NCBI GenBank assembly: GCA_034440635.1 | Contig: JAOTON010001605.1 | Span: 288,915-352,914, forward strand | Direction of reading: 5' to 3' | Origin: Lepas anatifera | Taxonomy: Eukaryota; Arthropoda; Thecostraca; Lepadidae | DNA length: 64,000 nt | Part shown: positions 11,341-23,412 of the stretch, one piece after another | How the letters are laid out: each line of letters begins with the position of its first letter | Numbering within the stretch: position 1 is the first letter of the stretch | Program-made: the position numbers and the translations under genes | Notes under the pieces: model-generated | What the model was told of the DNA's origin: nothing | Database searches by the model: none | What the model saw: only the letters and a program-made list of their open reading frames with translations

Positions 11341-12450
11341 GTCACAAGCCCGGTTTGTGGAAGAAATGGCTTATCAAGCCCGAGAAGGCCCGGTATAATG
11401 GAAAAACCATAAACTGCTATATACAGCATTTATTTACTTTTAAGCTGTTTCAAATACATGTTTTTAACCAATTTATCCGGGAAAAAGTTTTGGTTTCACC
11501 CAAAACCATATTTAAAAGGTGCATACAGCATCAGTAGCCTCAGCTATCTTAATAATTCAGCAGAAAATGATACAGGAAAAACACACAGTATGAAACATGG
11601 CTTGCTTATGATGCAAGCTTACTTCAGGTAATAACTAGCATCACCTTATAAAACAATGGACATTCTAGATAGAGGTATGCACATGGCAGCTATAAGCATC
11701 GGGATGAAATAATTCCACTCATATCCATGGGTGTAATTTTCCCAAAATCTTTGGGGGTGCTCAGCCCGTGGGGGGCGGCACTCCATAGGAGCGGCGGCGT
11801 TGGGGGGGGGGGCGGCACCCCTTCATTGCACCAAATCTGTTATTAATCGTTGTTTTGCACCTTTTAAAGCACAGTGAACATTCAATTTTAATGTTGGGCA
11901 GGTATTCTATAGAATAAAAAACGCTGTATACAGCTTTTTGCAAACGTGTTTGCTTTTTAGGTGATATCCAAAACCTACATGCACGCCTTAAAATAATCCA
12001 ATCTGAGCTTTAAATCTTTCCACGATCAGGGGCGCAACCAGAGCTTTGGTATGGAGGGGGTGGGCTTGGGCACACCACCTTTGAGGGGCACCCCGGGAGA
12101 GAAAGGGCACTTTTAACGTAACCTAAAAAACCTACTATATCTTCGTTAATATCAACTTCTGGGTACCTTTGGTCCAAGAAAAATGCAAATCGAGCATTGC
12201 CGGAGAAGGAAAACTGAACTAAAACCAGAAAAAGAAATGTCACCGAAAGCTCATGAAAATAGCCAGAATACGACTTTTGGGATAGACTTAAGGACAAATC
12301 AGCCAACTCATGCGAGTACTTCACATCAGAGAAATCAGCGGAGCCTGTGATATCTGTCACTATGTGCAAGATAAGACATATTGGAGTCGAAAATTCATTT
12401 GTTATGCCCACTGGTTTTGTCGTGACGAGTGAGCCCTGGTTGAAAGCGGA
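11341..12450. other. no gene; fragments of small DNA transposons
   Basis: MITE-like pieces lie at about 11728-11820 (GGGTGTAATTTTCCC then GGGGGCGGCACTCC) and 12027-12110 (GGGGCGCAACCAGAGC then GGGCACACCACC). The rest is AT-rich with no coding motif. Confidence 0.4.
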
Positions 12451-13646
12451 TTATCCCTTGCCCCGGTGGCGGGTACGAGCCACCTTCGCCCTGGTGGGGG
12501 CTAAAGAAGACCCCCCACGATCTAAAAAACTAAGAGAGCTAGAAAAAAGCACAAAACGGCAATCGAAAGCTCTTCAAAAATTATATCAAAAATACTTCAG
12601 TCATTTTTCTCGTCAGGTCAATATCAAGGTCACCAGAGGTCAAACTAGGTCAAAATCGCTAATATGAGGTGTACTAAGAAAACCTCATATATCTCAGAAA
12701 CTATGATAGCTAGAAAAAATTGTCTAACACTGTTCGAAAGCTCTTGAGTCGCTCTTTCATTAAAGTGCGAATGATTTTCGGGTCAGGTCAAAGCCTAGAG
12801 AGCTGCAGGTCACTGAACATTGGGAACATTCTCGGGAATGTCCATAGCCACCCATGCATAAGGGCGTTTCCTTTTTCGCTAATAACTTCCAAACCAAGCA
12901 AGATACAGCCATAGTTGATGCACCATTGCAATCTTCTCGTAAATATGAATCGAATGATATATATTTCTATGCCAGGTTCAATTCAAAATTTGGCCTGACC
13001 CAAGTCAACGGTTCAACCCAACTTGACCTGGTGTAGTCATGATGCATGTCATTTGACTCACAGTTGCCATAAAAACACTTCGGTAACAAAATAAAAGTTC
13101 TATCTTTGTTTATTCAAAATTTATAGAGTAAAACACCGAAAAATGCTTGTTTGACCTAAGGAGACCTTTCAAAAGTCACAAGTTAAATTTGTGGTATCAA
13201 CTTCAGAAACTGGCTGAGAGAAAGTCGTAACCGATGTTTGAAGCTGATTCCGTCGATACTTACTGAGAAAAGCTCATTTCGTGATTTTCCCCATGTATTT
13301 ACAATGGGGAGGTCGTGCTCTGCACATGACCTTAGGTCACCAATATCAAAAATGCCGGAACATATGTTTTTAGCTCTTGGTGGGCCCAACATGTGGTATG
13401 AGTTTCAACTTGATCGATTGACCCTCCTTTTAGTTATGCAGTCCTAAGCATTGTTTGAGGTGAGGTCACTTCACCTGGCCTGGTGACCTGACCTGATATG
13501 ACCTTGAGCTAGAATTTTCAGGAAAGATGTAAAAATAATAAAGAAACATCTAGACTAAGTTTGGCGGCGCTAGCGCTGCCGTTTTTTGGTTACTTTGGAA
13601 AAACCCGAGGGGGGTCTAAAAAGACCCCCATCCGGGTGAAGGTTAA
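12451..13646. mobile_element. TTAA-bounded nonautonomous element, copy 3
   Basis: Starts TTATCCCTTGCCCCGGTGGC (the left TTAA is mutated to TTAT) and ends GGGTGAAGGTTAA at 13646, 1,196 bp. It aligns throughout with copy 2, including GTCGTGCTCTGCACATGACC and TTAGGTCACC near 13311-13345 and TGACCTGACCTGATATGACC near 13483. Non-coding. Confidence 0.7.
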
Positions 13647-14080
13647 GTTCCACGGCTCCCACAAGGGCCGTGGAAGGAGGTGTAGCATAGTGACATTAGA
13701 CGAATACAATTTTTGTTGCCGGAATAATTTGCCAGATACCTTTTAACACGTTTAAAAGTTCCATATTTTCAAAGATCGGTCCCAGTTGTAGTAAAGAAAA
13801 CGTAAACAGGCTGGTAGTTTGGATGGGGATGATGTGACAGGGCTGAGAATTGTGAAAAACTAGTTCTTCATTCATTTCAATTAATTAGTAGAAATCCTGG
13901 TTCAGGGGACTATGTTCTGAGCTCAGGGGCACATGCCTTTTTATCACTCCTCCCCAGAATCCAGCAGTATAATAAGCAATTTATTTAACCCGGGGTGCAT
14001 AGGCATCGCATGCCGTTTTAGCGATGACGGTTCATTCCTCGTTAGCTCAATTTTACAAGGGGAGTTTGCACTGTGTCCTT
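13647..14080. other. no gene recognised
   Basis: About 430 bases without coding motif, leading into the tandem array that follows. Confidence 0.35.
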
Positions 14081-15345
14081 ATTCCCCATCTATTCAAGAC
14101 CAGCTCAGGGGCCCCCTAGTGTGGATCAGAGTCCTCCAGAGCAACTGCCTCTCATTCCCCCAGTTGTGCCCCCTGGGATTAGACTAGATCCGTGACCCCC
14201 CGAGGTGATGGGAGTTGGCCTTGTGTTCTTATTCTCTGTCTATTCAAGACGAGCTCAGGGGCCCCCTGGTGTGGATCAGAGCCCCCACCCCCCAGAGCAG
14301 CTCATGCTTGGCCGGGGACTAGACTAGCTCAGTGGCCCCAAATATGGGGATCATCAGACTAGCTCAATGGGCCGCAGATAGGCTGGTAGGTCCTCGTACC
14401 ATATTAGCTCAGGGGGCACCAGATCGATAAGCTCGGGGGCCCAGATAAGCTCCTAGTCCCCAGACCAGAGCAGGGGTCTAGATCAGCTCAGGGAGCACCA
14501 TATCAGCTCAGAGAGAGGACAAGGGATCAGCTCAGTGGTCTCCGATCAGCTCGGGGCACAGGTCAACTTGGAGGTACCAGATCAAGTCAGGAGTCATTTA
14601 ATCAGCCCTATACCAGCTCAGGGGCCTTCATAAGCCTCAGTGGGCACAACTCAGCTTAGGGCCCCAGAGCTGCTGGGGAAATTACTTAATCAACTCAGGA
14701 GGCTCAGATCAGCTTAAAAGGCACTAGATTGGCTCAGGGGGCGCCAAACTAGCTCAGGAGGCACTAGATGAGCTCAGAGGGCATGATATGGGCGGCTCAG
14801 GAGGCAAAATGTTGGCTCAGGAGGCACCAGAACGACTCAGGGGAAAACATATCTGCTCAGGGGGAACCAGATTGATCAGCCCGGGAGCCCAGATCAGCTC
14901 CTAGCCCCCAGACCAAAGTAGGGGCATAGATCAGCTGAAAGAACACGAGAGCAGCTCAGGGTGCACCAGGCCAGCTCAGGGGGCACCAGATCATCTTAGG
15001 AGACATCAATAACCAGCTCAGGGGGTACCTGATCAGCTCAAGAGACACCATATTGGCTCAGGGGACAGTAGATCAACTCTGCGAGGCATGTGATCAGCTC
15101 AGGGGGCTCAGATCAGCTCAAGAGGCACTAAAACAGCTAATAGGGCACCAGGCCAGCTCGGAGGTATCATAGTAACTCAGAGAGCATTAGCTAGGTTCAA
15201 GAAGCACAATTATTTGCTCAAGGGGCACCAGATTTACTCAACGGGGACCAGATCAGCTTAGAGGGCACACGATCAGCTCAAGTGTCCAAGACCAGCTCAG
15301 TGGGCACCAGATGAGCTCAAGGGGCACCAGATTAGCTCCGCCGGT
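14081..15345. repeat. degenerate tandem array, consensus near CAGATCAGCTCAGGGGGCAC
   Basis: Units of roughly 18-24 bases repeat for about 1.2 kb, with AGCTCAGGGGGCACCAGATC the commonest phrase. At the left a longer block (near 14084 and 14240: TATTCAAGACCAGCTCAGGG / TATTCAAGACGAGCTCAGGG) is itself duplicated at about 160-base spacing. No coding frame is conserved between units. Confidence 0.75.
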
Positions 15346-15749
15346 ACGATTATTGGCGACGATGAGGCATTAGCTGGTTACGTATTACGTACTCTCCCGG
15401 GTGCTTGGAAAGGTGACATAATGCCCTAGCTGATCAAAAAAGGTACTAAATTGTAAAACAATAGTTTTAATCACTAAATGTGACCTAATTGCATCTAGGT
15501 TCGACGGCGTAGGGCAATCAATTTTGAGCTGCACAGCCCAAACGGGGTACACCGCCTAGCGATCAAAGGACACTCCGGCACCGATGGGGGGCACGTGACC
15601 CCCTGGCTGCACCCCTGTCCATGATTGAAGTGTATCAGTTTTGTAATGTTAAATTTTACCTTCAGTATGGCAGAGTGGATGGAGATTGAAAAGAAAGCAA
15701 AGGACTTAAAGGGAATGTGGCACATTTATAACGTAATTTAAACTTTGAT
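15346..15749. other. no gene; MITE remnant and dispersed repeat
   Basis: A MITE-like end lies at about 15575-15620 (GGGGGGCACGTGACCCCCTG then GCACCCCTG). GGGAATGTGGCACATTTATAAC at 15711 onward is a diverged copy of 1638-1680. Confidence 0.35.
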
Positions 15750-16092
15750 AACCTCGGCCTGCGGCCTCGGCAGGTGCCGCTCTGGCGCAGGAGAAGCCGG
15801 TGACAATGTACAGTCCCCCGCAATTGAAATTGCCATGACTAGGCTCGACCGGTTTAGGATGAATATCTCGCAACCTATGGCGTCTATAGCTTTATAAACG
15901 GGTTCTTCTTATGTATTTTTGCAAGAGCTTTCCAGTGGTTACCATTATTTCCTAATCTGACATCTGCGTGAGAAAATATTGCACAATGACTGATTTTGCT
16001 GCATTTTGACGGGGTAGTCTTCGGCTGACTTGCCACCGCCCCTGATAATCCCCGACCCTTCGCTCGACTGGCACGCATACCTGGGTCACGTG
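15750..16092. repeat. dispersed repeat: arm C joined to inverted arm A at GTAC
   Basis: Arm C (15750-15807, ACCTCGGCCTGCGGCCTCGG onward) also occurs at 60838-60895. The sequence to the right of GTAC (15808-15811), up to about 16092, is the reverse complement of 24150-24423 (arm A). Non-coding. The junction base-for-base equals the pivot used at 24424 and 60896. Confidence 0.65.
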
Positions 16093-16394
16093 ATTACTAC
16101 GTGTTTACAACGACAGGTGCAAGGCCACACGTAGTAAATAGTGTGTGGCAGGCAGGGGGCACAGTGTTTTGAACCGAGGTGATCAGTACTGTCTCGCAGG
16201 TGTCTAGCCCCAGGCGGTCCGTCCAGTGACCGAGGCGCCTGGGCACGAGAGTCCAAGACTGGGTATGTCTGAGTTATGGCTTCAAACAATGTTTCCAGCC
16301 TCATAAGGCTCACAGGATCACTGCTGAAATATTTTTTCTGGGGGACTAGAATTCATGGGGTTTAAAACGGCACCCTGTGACCGAATTTTGTTAT
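16093..16394. other. no gene recognised
   Basis: About 300 bases between a dispersed repeat and a TTAA element; nothing identifiable. Confidence 0.3.
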
Positions 16395-18366
16395 TTAACA
16401 CCCGCCCCGGTGGGTGTCCGAGCCATCTTTTGCTGTAGGGGAGAACACTTCCCCTCGAACCCGGCTCCTATGCAGGATAGAGGGAAACGCGAACACTGGT
16501 AGATGGTTCATAAGAATTTATCGCGAAACTACATTACTCACTTTTTGTCTCAGGTCAATATTTAGGTCATGACAGGTAAAAAAATGTGATAGGGTGTAGA
16601 GGAGTTTATGGGGCCTATCGTCTGACTGAATTCAGTTAGTATAAACTGTATGGCGCCATTGGCTTCCTCTTTTACGGAAAATTGAACCATGTATAATATG
16701 ACTATACTACATGAAATCATAAAAGTAACGTGACCTAAAGCTGGGTCAAGGTCTTTATCTGATCTAGCATAATCAATATGCATATCAATCAACTTGCAAT
16801 AACAATCCAAACGTAATGGTATCAAAATAAAAAGCTTTTTAATCATTTCCTGCGAAATTATTGACCCAAGTCTACCTGTTTAACCCTCGCCCCGGTGGAA
16901 GGTGCTTAAACACCCCCTCGGGTGTTTTCCGGCGGCACGAAAAAACGGCGGCGCGAGGCGCCGCCGTACTTAACACACTTTATCCTTGATTGATTCCGCA
17001 ACTTTTCCCCAAATTTTAAGGTTGGGTCATCTCAGTTCAGGTCACCAGTGCAGGTGATCTCACCTCCAAAAATGTTTAAGCGGCATAAGTAAGAAATGGG
17101 TGAATTTATCGAATTAAAACTTATTCCATATAATGGGCCCACCGAGTGCTACAACATATATTCCGGGATTTTTCATATCGATGACCTAAGGTCAACTACG
17201 GACCATGACCTCGCTATTGTAAATACATAGGAAAACAGAAATTGGGCTGTATTTGTGTACTCAACAGCTGAGAAAACCTCAATTTTCCCTAAATCGTAGT
17301 ATTCTGGGACCCTTTCCAGGCTCCTGTTGCAATTTTTGGCCTGTGACCTCTGAGAGGTCATCTGGGGCTATTTAAGCAGTTTTCAGACTTATGTCAATAA
17401 CTGCATGAAATGATCCAGCTTTTATTTTGATATCATTGCGTTCAGATTGCTATTGCGAGTCGATTGATTGCATATTGACTATGCTAGGTTAAAAAGTGAC
17501 CCTGAGCTGAGGTCTGGTCATTTTTAAGTTTTGACCTAGTATGGCTCGTTCGATTTTCCGATTTGATTCATCATTCGATTTTCCGTGACGAGAGGAAGCG
17601 AATGGTGTCTTACTCAACTCTCCAGACGCTAGATACCAAAAACTCTTCTCAAAATCCCACTTCCTTTGACCTGTCATGACCTCAAAATTGACCTGAGCCA
17701 AAAAGTGACAAATGTAATTTCTTCATGAATTTGTATGAACTATCCAACAGCGTTCGCTTTTTTCGCTATCCCACGTAGAGGCCGAGTTCGAGGGGGTGTT
17801 CAAACACCCCCTCCCACCAGGGCAAAGATGGCTCGTAGGCCCACTGGGGCGCGGTTTAAGCAATCCAAGATGACCTCTCAGAGATCACAGGTCCAAACTT
17901 GCACCATGAGCCTGGATAGGGGCTTAAGCTACTACGATTTGGAGAATGTGAAGGTATTCAACTACATATCAACAGAAATAAAACCATTTCCCTCAATTTT
18001 TGTTTTCCCATGCATTTACAATGGAGAGGTCATGATCTGTATTTGATCCTAGGTCATCGATATGTAAAATCCCGGAATATGTTTTGCGCTAATTGATGGG
18101 GCTATTATGTGATATGAGTTTTAAGAAGACAGATTCACACCGTTCCTACTCATGAAATCTTAAACTTTTTGGAGTTGAGGTAACTTGACCTGCACTGTTG
18201 ACCTGACCTGAGATGGTGCAAACGTAAAATTCTAGAAAATGTTGAAGAATTAATTACGGATAGGGTGCGCCAATTACGGCGGCGCTTCGCGCCGGCATTT
18301 TTATGCACAGTCGGAAAAATCCGAGGGAGGGTGTTCAGACCCCCTCCCTCCGGGGGAGGGTGAAGA
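16395..18366. mobile_element. TTAA-bounded element, copy 4, interrupted by a second member of its own family
   Basis: The left end TTAACACCCGCCCCGGTGGG (16395) and the following GGCTCCTATGCAGGATAG match copy 6 at 34587. The homology stops at about 16879 and resumes at about 17860 with GATGACCTCTCAGAGATCAC, which in copy 6 continues directly (near 35085). The right end carries GGAAAAATCCGAGGGAGGGTG and CCCTCCCTCCGGGGG and has lost its TTAA. Non-coding. Confidence 0.6.
16880..17859 (-). mobile_element. TTAA-bounded element, copy 5, nested in copy 4 in the opposite orientation
   Basis: TTAA at 16880-16883 and at 17856-17859 bound about 980 bp that aligns in reverse with copies 4 and 6: the G/C hairpin CGGCGGCGCGAGGCGCCGCC sits at the left here, and the CTATCC...GAGTTCGAGGGGGTGTT end at the right. 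It interrupts copy 4 exactly at TTTAA. It contains the palindromic AGGTCA/TGACCT pairs typical of the family. Confidence 0.6.
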
Positions 18367-19734
18367 CGACGCCAAGAAATTTTTGATTTGGCTGAATCCA
18401 GTCAGGTGCAAGGGATAATAATGGGAAAAGCCAAGTATGTCAACCAGACACCACCTGGCCTCTTTTCGCACCCACTACGACGTGGGGCGTCAGTCCATCT
18501 CCCTTTCCCCTGTTAACTCAAGAGGCAAAGGTGATACGAAAAATAGAAATGGCGCTGGAAGCTCCTTGCCGTCTTGTTCTAAAGATATGAGCACAAACAA
18601 GCTCGAAACTATGACCTCCGGTGATCCCTGGTAGCGTCTTTACTGACGTGATCTCAAAATAACTAGACGATATCTGGGAAATTTTTATTTCGAAGAGCTT
18701 TTGAATGAGGAGGAAACTCGACCATGGCCTGCTGTAGGAGTCGCGTTTTTCCCTTGCTTTGTCGTTCTTATCTAAGAAAAACAAAAATGACCCACATGGG
18801 CGTGGAAATCACGTTAAAACTCGTTCACCTGACCTGAACTGTTATCAATTTACAGTTATAAGTTGTCAGGCTAATAACCATAAATTGGTGTAAGTCGAAT
18901 AGTCTCTCATTTAAATCCGCTCCGAATAACTCGCCAAAAATGAGGATGGGGCCCGGGAAGAGCACCAAGGCGATTAAAATTATGTATATGGTCATATTTT
19001 TTCCTTTATATTCCCCGCTTAGCTTATCAATGGAATGGCCTGGGGTTGTGGGGTAAGTTTGAATTCAAATTGTTTATCAGGTTTAACATATATGCCTGTT
19101 CCATGGGTGTCTGTTCCTGTTGTGAATTATGCTGATAGTATTGTCACCATTGTGCTGCAAAATGAATAAATAAATGTCTCTTTATTATATGGTAATCAGG
19201 ACTTATGGACCAGAAAATGGTTAAAATGAAAATGATTAACATATTTGGCTACAACTCATGAACGCTAGGTCGCTAAAACTCCTTATGAAGAACAAGAAGG
19301 GAGCATGAAAAAGTGCCGTTTGGCTAATGGGGTCTCAATCACAAAAAATGGTAGATAAATGCATGAGGTAATGAGTCGAAACCTGCCACTACACTAAAAA
19401 TGACTAAAACTATCGACTTGCAAGTACTGAATCCTCATATTTATTTGAAATGTTTCTAAATTAGGAGCAGATATTCTGCCTGAATTTTATTCCACTGTTT
19501 TCTTGTTGCTCATGTGTCCAGAGCGAAATACACACATTCAGGTCTTGCTTGTTTTCGCATTTTTCCAGGGACAAAGGAAGAAAGTGGGTTCAAAGCAGCT
19601 TTGGGGGTTTACACACACCGACTGTTGAGGCTATATAGTGTCGCCAACTCTCATGTTGCTGGGAGATGGGCACAAAGGGTTTACATGAATCGAAAAAGAG
19701 CTATTGTTTTCTTTATTAGGCTCTTCGGTTTCGG
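18367..19734. other. no gene; one SINE-tail remnant
   Basis: Mostly AT-rich unique-looking DNA. At about 19601-19670 a minus-strand remnant (complement of GTGTCGCCAACTC and ACACACCGACTG) resembles the shared SINE body. Confidence 0.35.
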
Positions 19735-20646
19735 TTAGGCTCACTTTTTATAAACGACCTGCCAATGGGAATCTCCTCTCGGGTTCTTATGTTTGCCGAC
19801 GACGCAAAAATTTACCGGAAAATCTCACGCCAAGCGGACGCTGATGCCCTTCAGCAGGACCTATCTCATCTCTGCCAGTGGTCAAAAATTTGGAAACTGA
19901 AACTAAACGCAGCTAAATGCAAATCATTTCGGATGACACTGAAAACTAAACCACTGGCAACAAATTATACCATTGGAAACACTGTGCTAGAGCACGTGGA
20001 GCAAATTCGTGATTTAGGCATAATTCTGGACACAAAATTGACCTTTAGGGCACACATTGACCAAACTGTGAAGAAATCAAATTGTGCGCTGGGCGTTCTC
20101 ATTAGATCCTTTCAGAAGGCCAACCCGAGAGGATACCTCAACGTTTCATCTGTTTTAACTTCATACTATGCCTATGTGCGGTCGAACATGGAATACTGTA
20201 GCGTTGTGTGGAACGGAGCTGCTGTGTCGCACACCGAGCGATTGAGCCGGGTAGAACACAAGTTTTTAATATGGCTCAACTCACACAGTCGCCACCCATC
20301 ACTGGCCTATGTAAACCTGCTCAAACACTTTGGGGTTGTTTCTGTAGCAGCTAGGCGAAAACAGCATGACCTCATGTTTGTCCGAAACATTCTGAGAGGG
20401 CGTATCTCTTCATCATCTCTTCTCGCGGCATTCTACTTGCATGTCCCATCTCGTGCTACCCGTCAGCAACCACGAACCCTGCTGAAAGTGCCGTATGCAA
20501 GGGTAGGCACCGCCAAAGAAGGCCTCTTTACGAGACTTCCGAGGCAACTGAACTTATTTTTACAAATGTGCCCGACAGTAGATGTTTTCACGGATGCCTA
20601 CCAATCATTTCGGTCGCAAGTTAAAGCCTATGTCGCCTCTCTGTAG
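19735..20646 (+). pseudogene. 5'-truncated non-LTR retrotransposon reverse transcriptase (ORF2 C-terminal part)
   Basis: The frame opens inside an RT domain: GSLFINDLP (in frame from about 19735), then the catalytic block LMFADDAKIYR (YADD-type motif as FADD, near 19787-19820), then the DLGIILDTKLTFRAHI segment (near 20010), the SNMEYCSVVWNG segment (near 20185) and a C-terminal region ending in a stop at 20644-20646. Order and wording are those of Jockey/CR1-like LINE RTs, which copy element RNA at a nicked target. The endonuclease and the N-terminal RT motifs are missing, so this is a dead-on-arrival 5' truncation, the usual result of incomplete target-primed reverse transcription. The remaining frame is uninterrupted for about 300 codons, so insertion is fairly recent. 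Confidence 0.85.
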
Positions 20647-21000
20647 CTTAGCTGTTCTATGTACCAGTGATGTACCCTATGATGCGGATAGATTTTAGTG
20701 ATTTTTATTGCTTTTATTGTCTTTTAGGAACTTTTATGGCTTATTGTCTTTTAGGGACTTTTAAGGTTTTATTATATTTTATGTCCCTCTGTTGTCTTTT
20801 ATGGTTTGTATTGCCTGTGTGTATTCATAGGTATTATTTGATGCGCTACTTCCTTTTTAGGTCATTTTAATTAAGGTCTTGTAGCGCTTCTGCTTTAATG
20901 CTGTGTATGTACATATTGTTCAATGTTTTATCTCCTGTACTTCGCCGTTTATTGGGGCCATCCCGTAGGTGATAACTCAAATAGATACAAATACAAATAC
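20647..21000 (+). mobile_element. LINE 3' UTR and terminal repeat
   Basis: T-rich 3' UTR following the RT stop and ending at about 20975-21000 in AAATAGATACAAATACAAAT, the short-unit tail typical of LINEs that lack a poly(A) tail. It defines the 3' boundary of the truncated element. Confidence 0.65.
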
Positions 21001-21261
21001 CTTGCCCTTGCTTGCCTGGTTATGTGCTCATAACGACCTTCCTCAAAGGTCACATTAGACTTTGCCAAACGGGAAAGGCCTTCAGGTATTTCGAGCTAGA
21101 GGGGTACTGTTTGCCAGTTAGGGAAAAATTCCAAAGGCTGGGGACCATTGGTAGGGGCTGCCAACCAACAATGGTCATCAGCTTATATTCAAATATATCC
21201 TGATTTGCACAAATCAGTATTCAGATAGAGGGATGTCTTCAATTCCAATTAAATGCTAGAG

Positions 21262-21429
21262 ACGCTGTATTGGAGTGGTCAGCGTAGCTGGATTCCACCC
21301 AGCCGACCCGGGTTCAAGGCCCGGCGGTTTCCCTGAACAAGGAGCAAGCTGGTTCCCGGGATATCTTTTCAACAGTAAAAAAGTTGGCGACACCATATGA
21401 CACTGGCAGTTGGTGCATCGATAAGCCCA
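21262..21429 (+). repeat. tRNA-derived SINE, family 1
   Basis: A-box-like TTGGAGTGGTCAGCGTAGCT and B-box-like GGGTTCAAGGCCC, body TTCCCTGAACAAGGAGCAAG, shared domain ACCATATGACACTGGCAGTT, ending GCATCGATAAGCCC. It is the plus-strand counterpart of 1-178. Confidence 0.8.
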
Positions 21430-21470
21430 AAAATTATTTATTACGTATAATATCGTATAAAGTTAGTGAT

Positions 21471-21650
21471 AAGGGGATGAGGTGGCTTAGTGGATAGCAC
21501 CCTTGTCTTCTAAGCCACCGGTCCCGGTTTCAAGTCCCGGCGGAGCATCTGAATAAGTCGATCTGATCCCAAAATCCCTTCCAACAGGGTGAGAGTTTGG
21601 GACGCCGTATGACCCTGGCAGTTGGTGCGTCGTTAAACCCCAACAATTCT
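21471..21650 (+). repeat. tRNA-derived SINE, family 2
   Basis: A-box-like GTGGCTTAGTGGATAGCACC, B-box-like GGTTTCAAGTCCC, CTTCCAACAGGGTGAGAGTT, then GTATGACCCTGGCAGTTGGT and tail GCGTCGTTAAACCCCAAC. It lies 40 bases after a family 1 copy, so the shared middle domain can be compared side by side. Confidence 0.8.
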
Positions 21651-22009
21651 TAAAGTTAGTGATAAATGCTTATGTGCCTCTTTCCGGGCGACCAAAACCA
21701 ATGCAGATACGTTAAGTTGAGATGGCAGCTAAGGATGCACGATAGTTAGGGGCCTCTGAGCCAGCTAGGCTTTCGAAAGATTGCACGAGCTTAAAACACC
21801 CTTTAGCCCAAGGGGCTCAATATTAGGCTGCGGGAGTTCTCAAAAATTTATCGAGGCTAAAGATTTAAACTCAATGAAACCCCAAAACAATATACTGATA
21901 ATAATCTCTCGGGCTAAACCAGAATCAGACCAGCTTAACATTCGTTTCCAGTCCAATTTTAGTCTTGTTGGTAATATACCCTCTCAGGTCAAGGGAGCAG
22001 CGTAGGCTT

Positions 22010-22336
22010 CAGGGGCGTACGCAGACCGGAGTTTTGGGGGCAAACCCATGTCTGCCTGTCCTCCTGTGGGGGGAATGGGGTGGGAGCGAAGATTTTTTGC
22101 TCTACATACCTATTGTAAACACCTTTTTTCAGTGCTCGACAGATCTAGTATAAGCTACCTCTCCAAGTGCATGATCGCTCTCCGGGGGGGAGGGGGGAAT
22201 CGAATATTTTTTTGCTCTACAGGCTTAGTGTACACACCTTTTTTCAAAAATTTCTCCGGCGTTTGGGGGAAAGATAGTTTGGCCCCCCTCCAGCGCTTTG
22301 GGGGGCCATGACCGGAATGCCCCCCTGCGTCCGCCA
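22010..22336. mobile_element. hAT-like MITE
   Basis: Left end CAGGGGCGTACGCAGACCGG (22010) and right end GACCGGAATGCCCCCCTGCG then TCCGCC (to about 22336) form an imperfect inverted repeat. CAGGGG ends are typical of hAT-type nonautonomous elements. The interior includes two related phrases with TTTTTTGCTCTACA (22093 and 22206). Non-coding. Confidence 0.55.
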
Positions 22337-23189
22337 AAGGTAGGCTTTGGTTACAAGGTCCCCGGGTAATATTCTGGTTTCGCCCAACCAGAATATGTAA
22401 ACAATATTTATCCTAAAATATTTTCATTTCAACGACACATCGAACAATTTTAACATCAATAATAGCTGGAACCAATGTCGTGCTAAATTTCGAAGAGTAG
22501 TAGCTCTCGAGTTGGTGGATTTCATCAGAGAAACATTCACTATTCACTGCCCTTTTACCCTCGGTGGTCGCACGTGGCAACGAGACCCCTCAAACAGCAC
22601 CCAGTTCTAATGGAGGACCCAAGGGGAGGGGGACAATACGTATTTTCTCCCCGAACGAAAAAGCTCGGAGCAAAACCATAATGTTATCCCCCTCTCCCAA
22701 GCTGTCGACCTTTTCCCCGGCTCCTTTTAAGTTCATAAGCAAGGTGTTGGTGCTTTAACTGAAGAAATCATTTTCAAACAGAACCAGCCAACTTCAGTGT
22801 GAATATTGGAGCCTGGTCCTCTTGATATTTAAAATCGTATTTGGATGAATGATCCTTGGATATCGAAAGCAAGCATTTTGTGGCCACATATTTCACCCAG
22901 TGACGCCTGTTTGTTTTGCTTTTCGACTTATATTTACTCCCCACTCCCCGCCTCCCCAACCTGCCGGCTAGTTAGATTGTTGCAAAAGCTTTCACTGCGC
23001 GACGTTTTTTCTTGCGTTTCGATTTTTGTTTGTCCCACCAAAACTACCGCCTAGATCCATCACTGACCAATTTTACCGCTAATGATACTCTCAACAACGA
23101 TCACTATCACCGCTAAAGCTGCTACATAGGCTTTTATACCTTTGTAATACTGCTACAAATTATCTAATATTTTCAGCATAAAATATGAT
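22337..23189. other. no gene recognised
   Basis: About 850 bases without coding motifs or obvious repeats. Confidence 0.35.
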
Positions 23190-23412
23190 CATATCCTTCC
23201 GACAAGTGATGGTGCTGCCAAAAGGCCGCAAGAAACCTAGCGCTGATTCCCTGGTTCAACTCCCCCGGGTTCAACTCCTTGGGTTCATGTCCAGGCAGAT
23301 TCTCTGAATAGGTATGATGATCAAATGCACCAAATCTCTCCTTACAGGGTGAGAGTTGGTAACGCCATATAACTTTGAGAGCTGGAGCGTCGTCTAACCC
23401 CAACAATTTTTG
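23190..23412 (+). repeat. diverged family 2-like SINE
   Basis: Ends in GGGTGAGAGTTGGTAACGCC and GCGTCGTCTAACCCCAAC, matching the family 2 tail. The head is diverged and contains a local duplication of GGTTCAACTCC (23251 and 23268). Confidence 0.6.

Noticed and set aside
14081..15345. CRISPR-like array
   Set aside because: Repeats are degenerate, with no constant repeat plus unique-spacer structure, and the sequence is eukaryotic.
21262..21650. tRNA genes
   Set aside because: A- and B-box sequences are present, but heads continue into SINE bodies rather than a tRNA acceptor end; multiple diverged copies exist.
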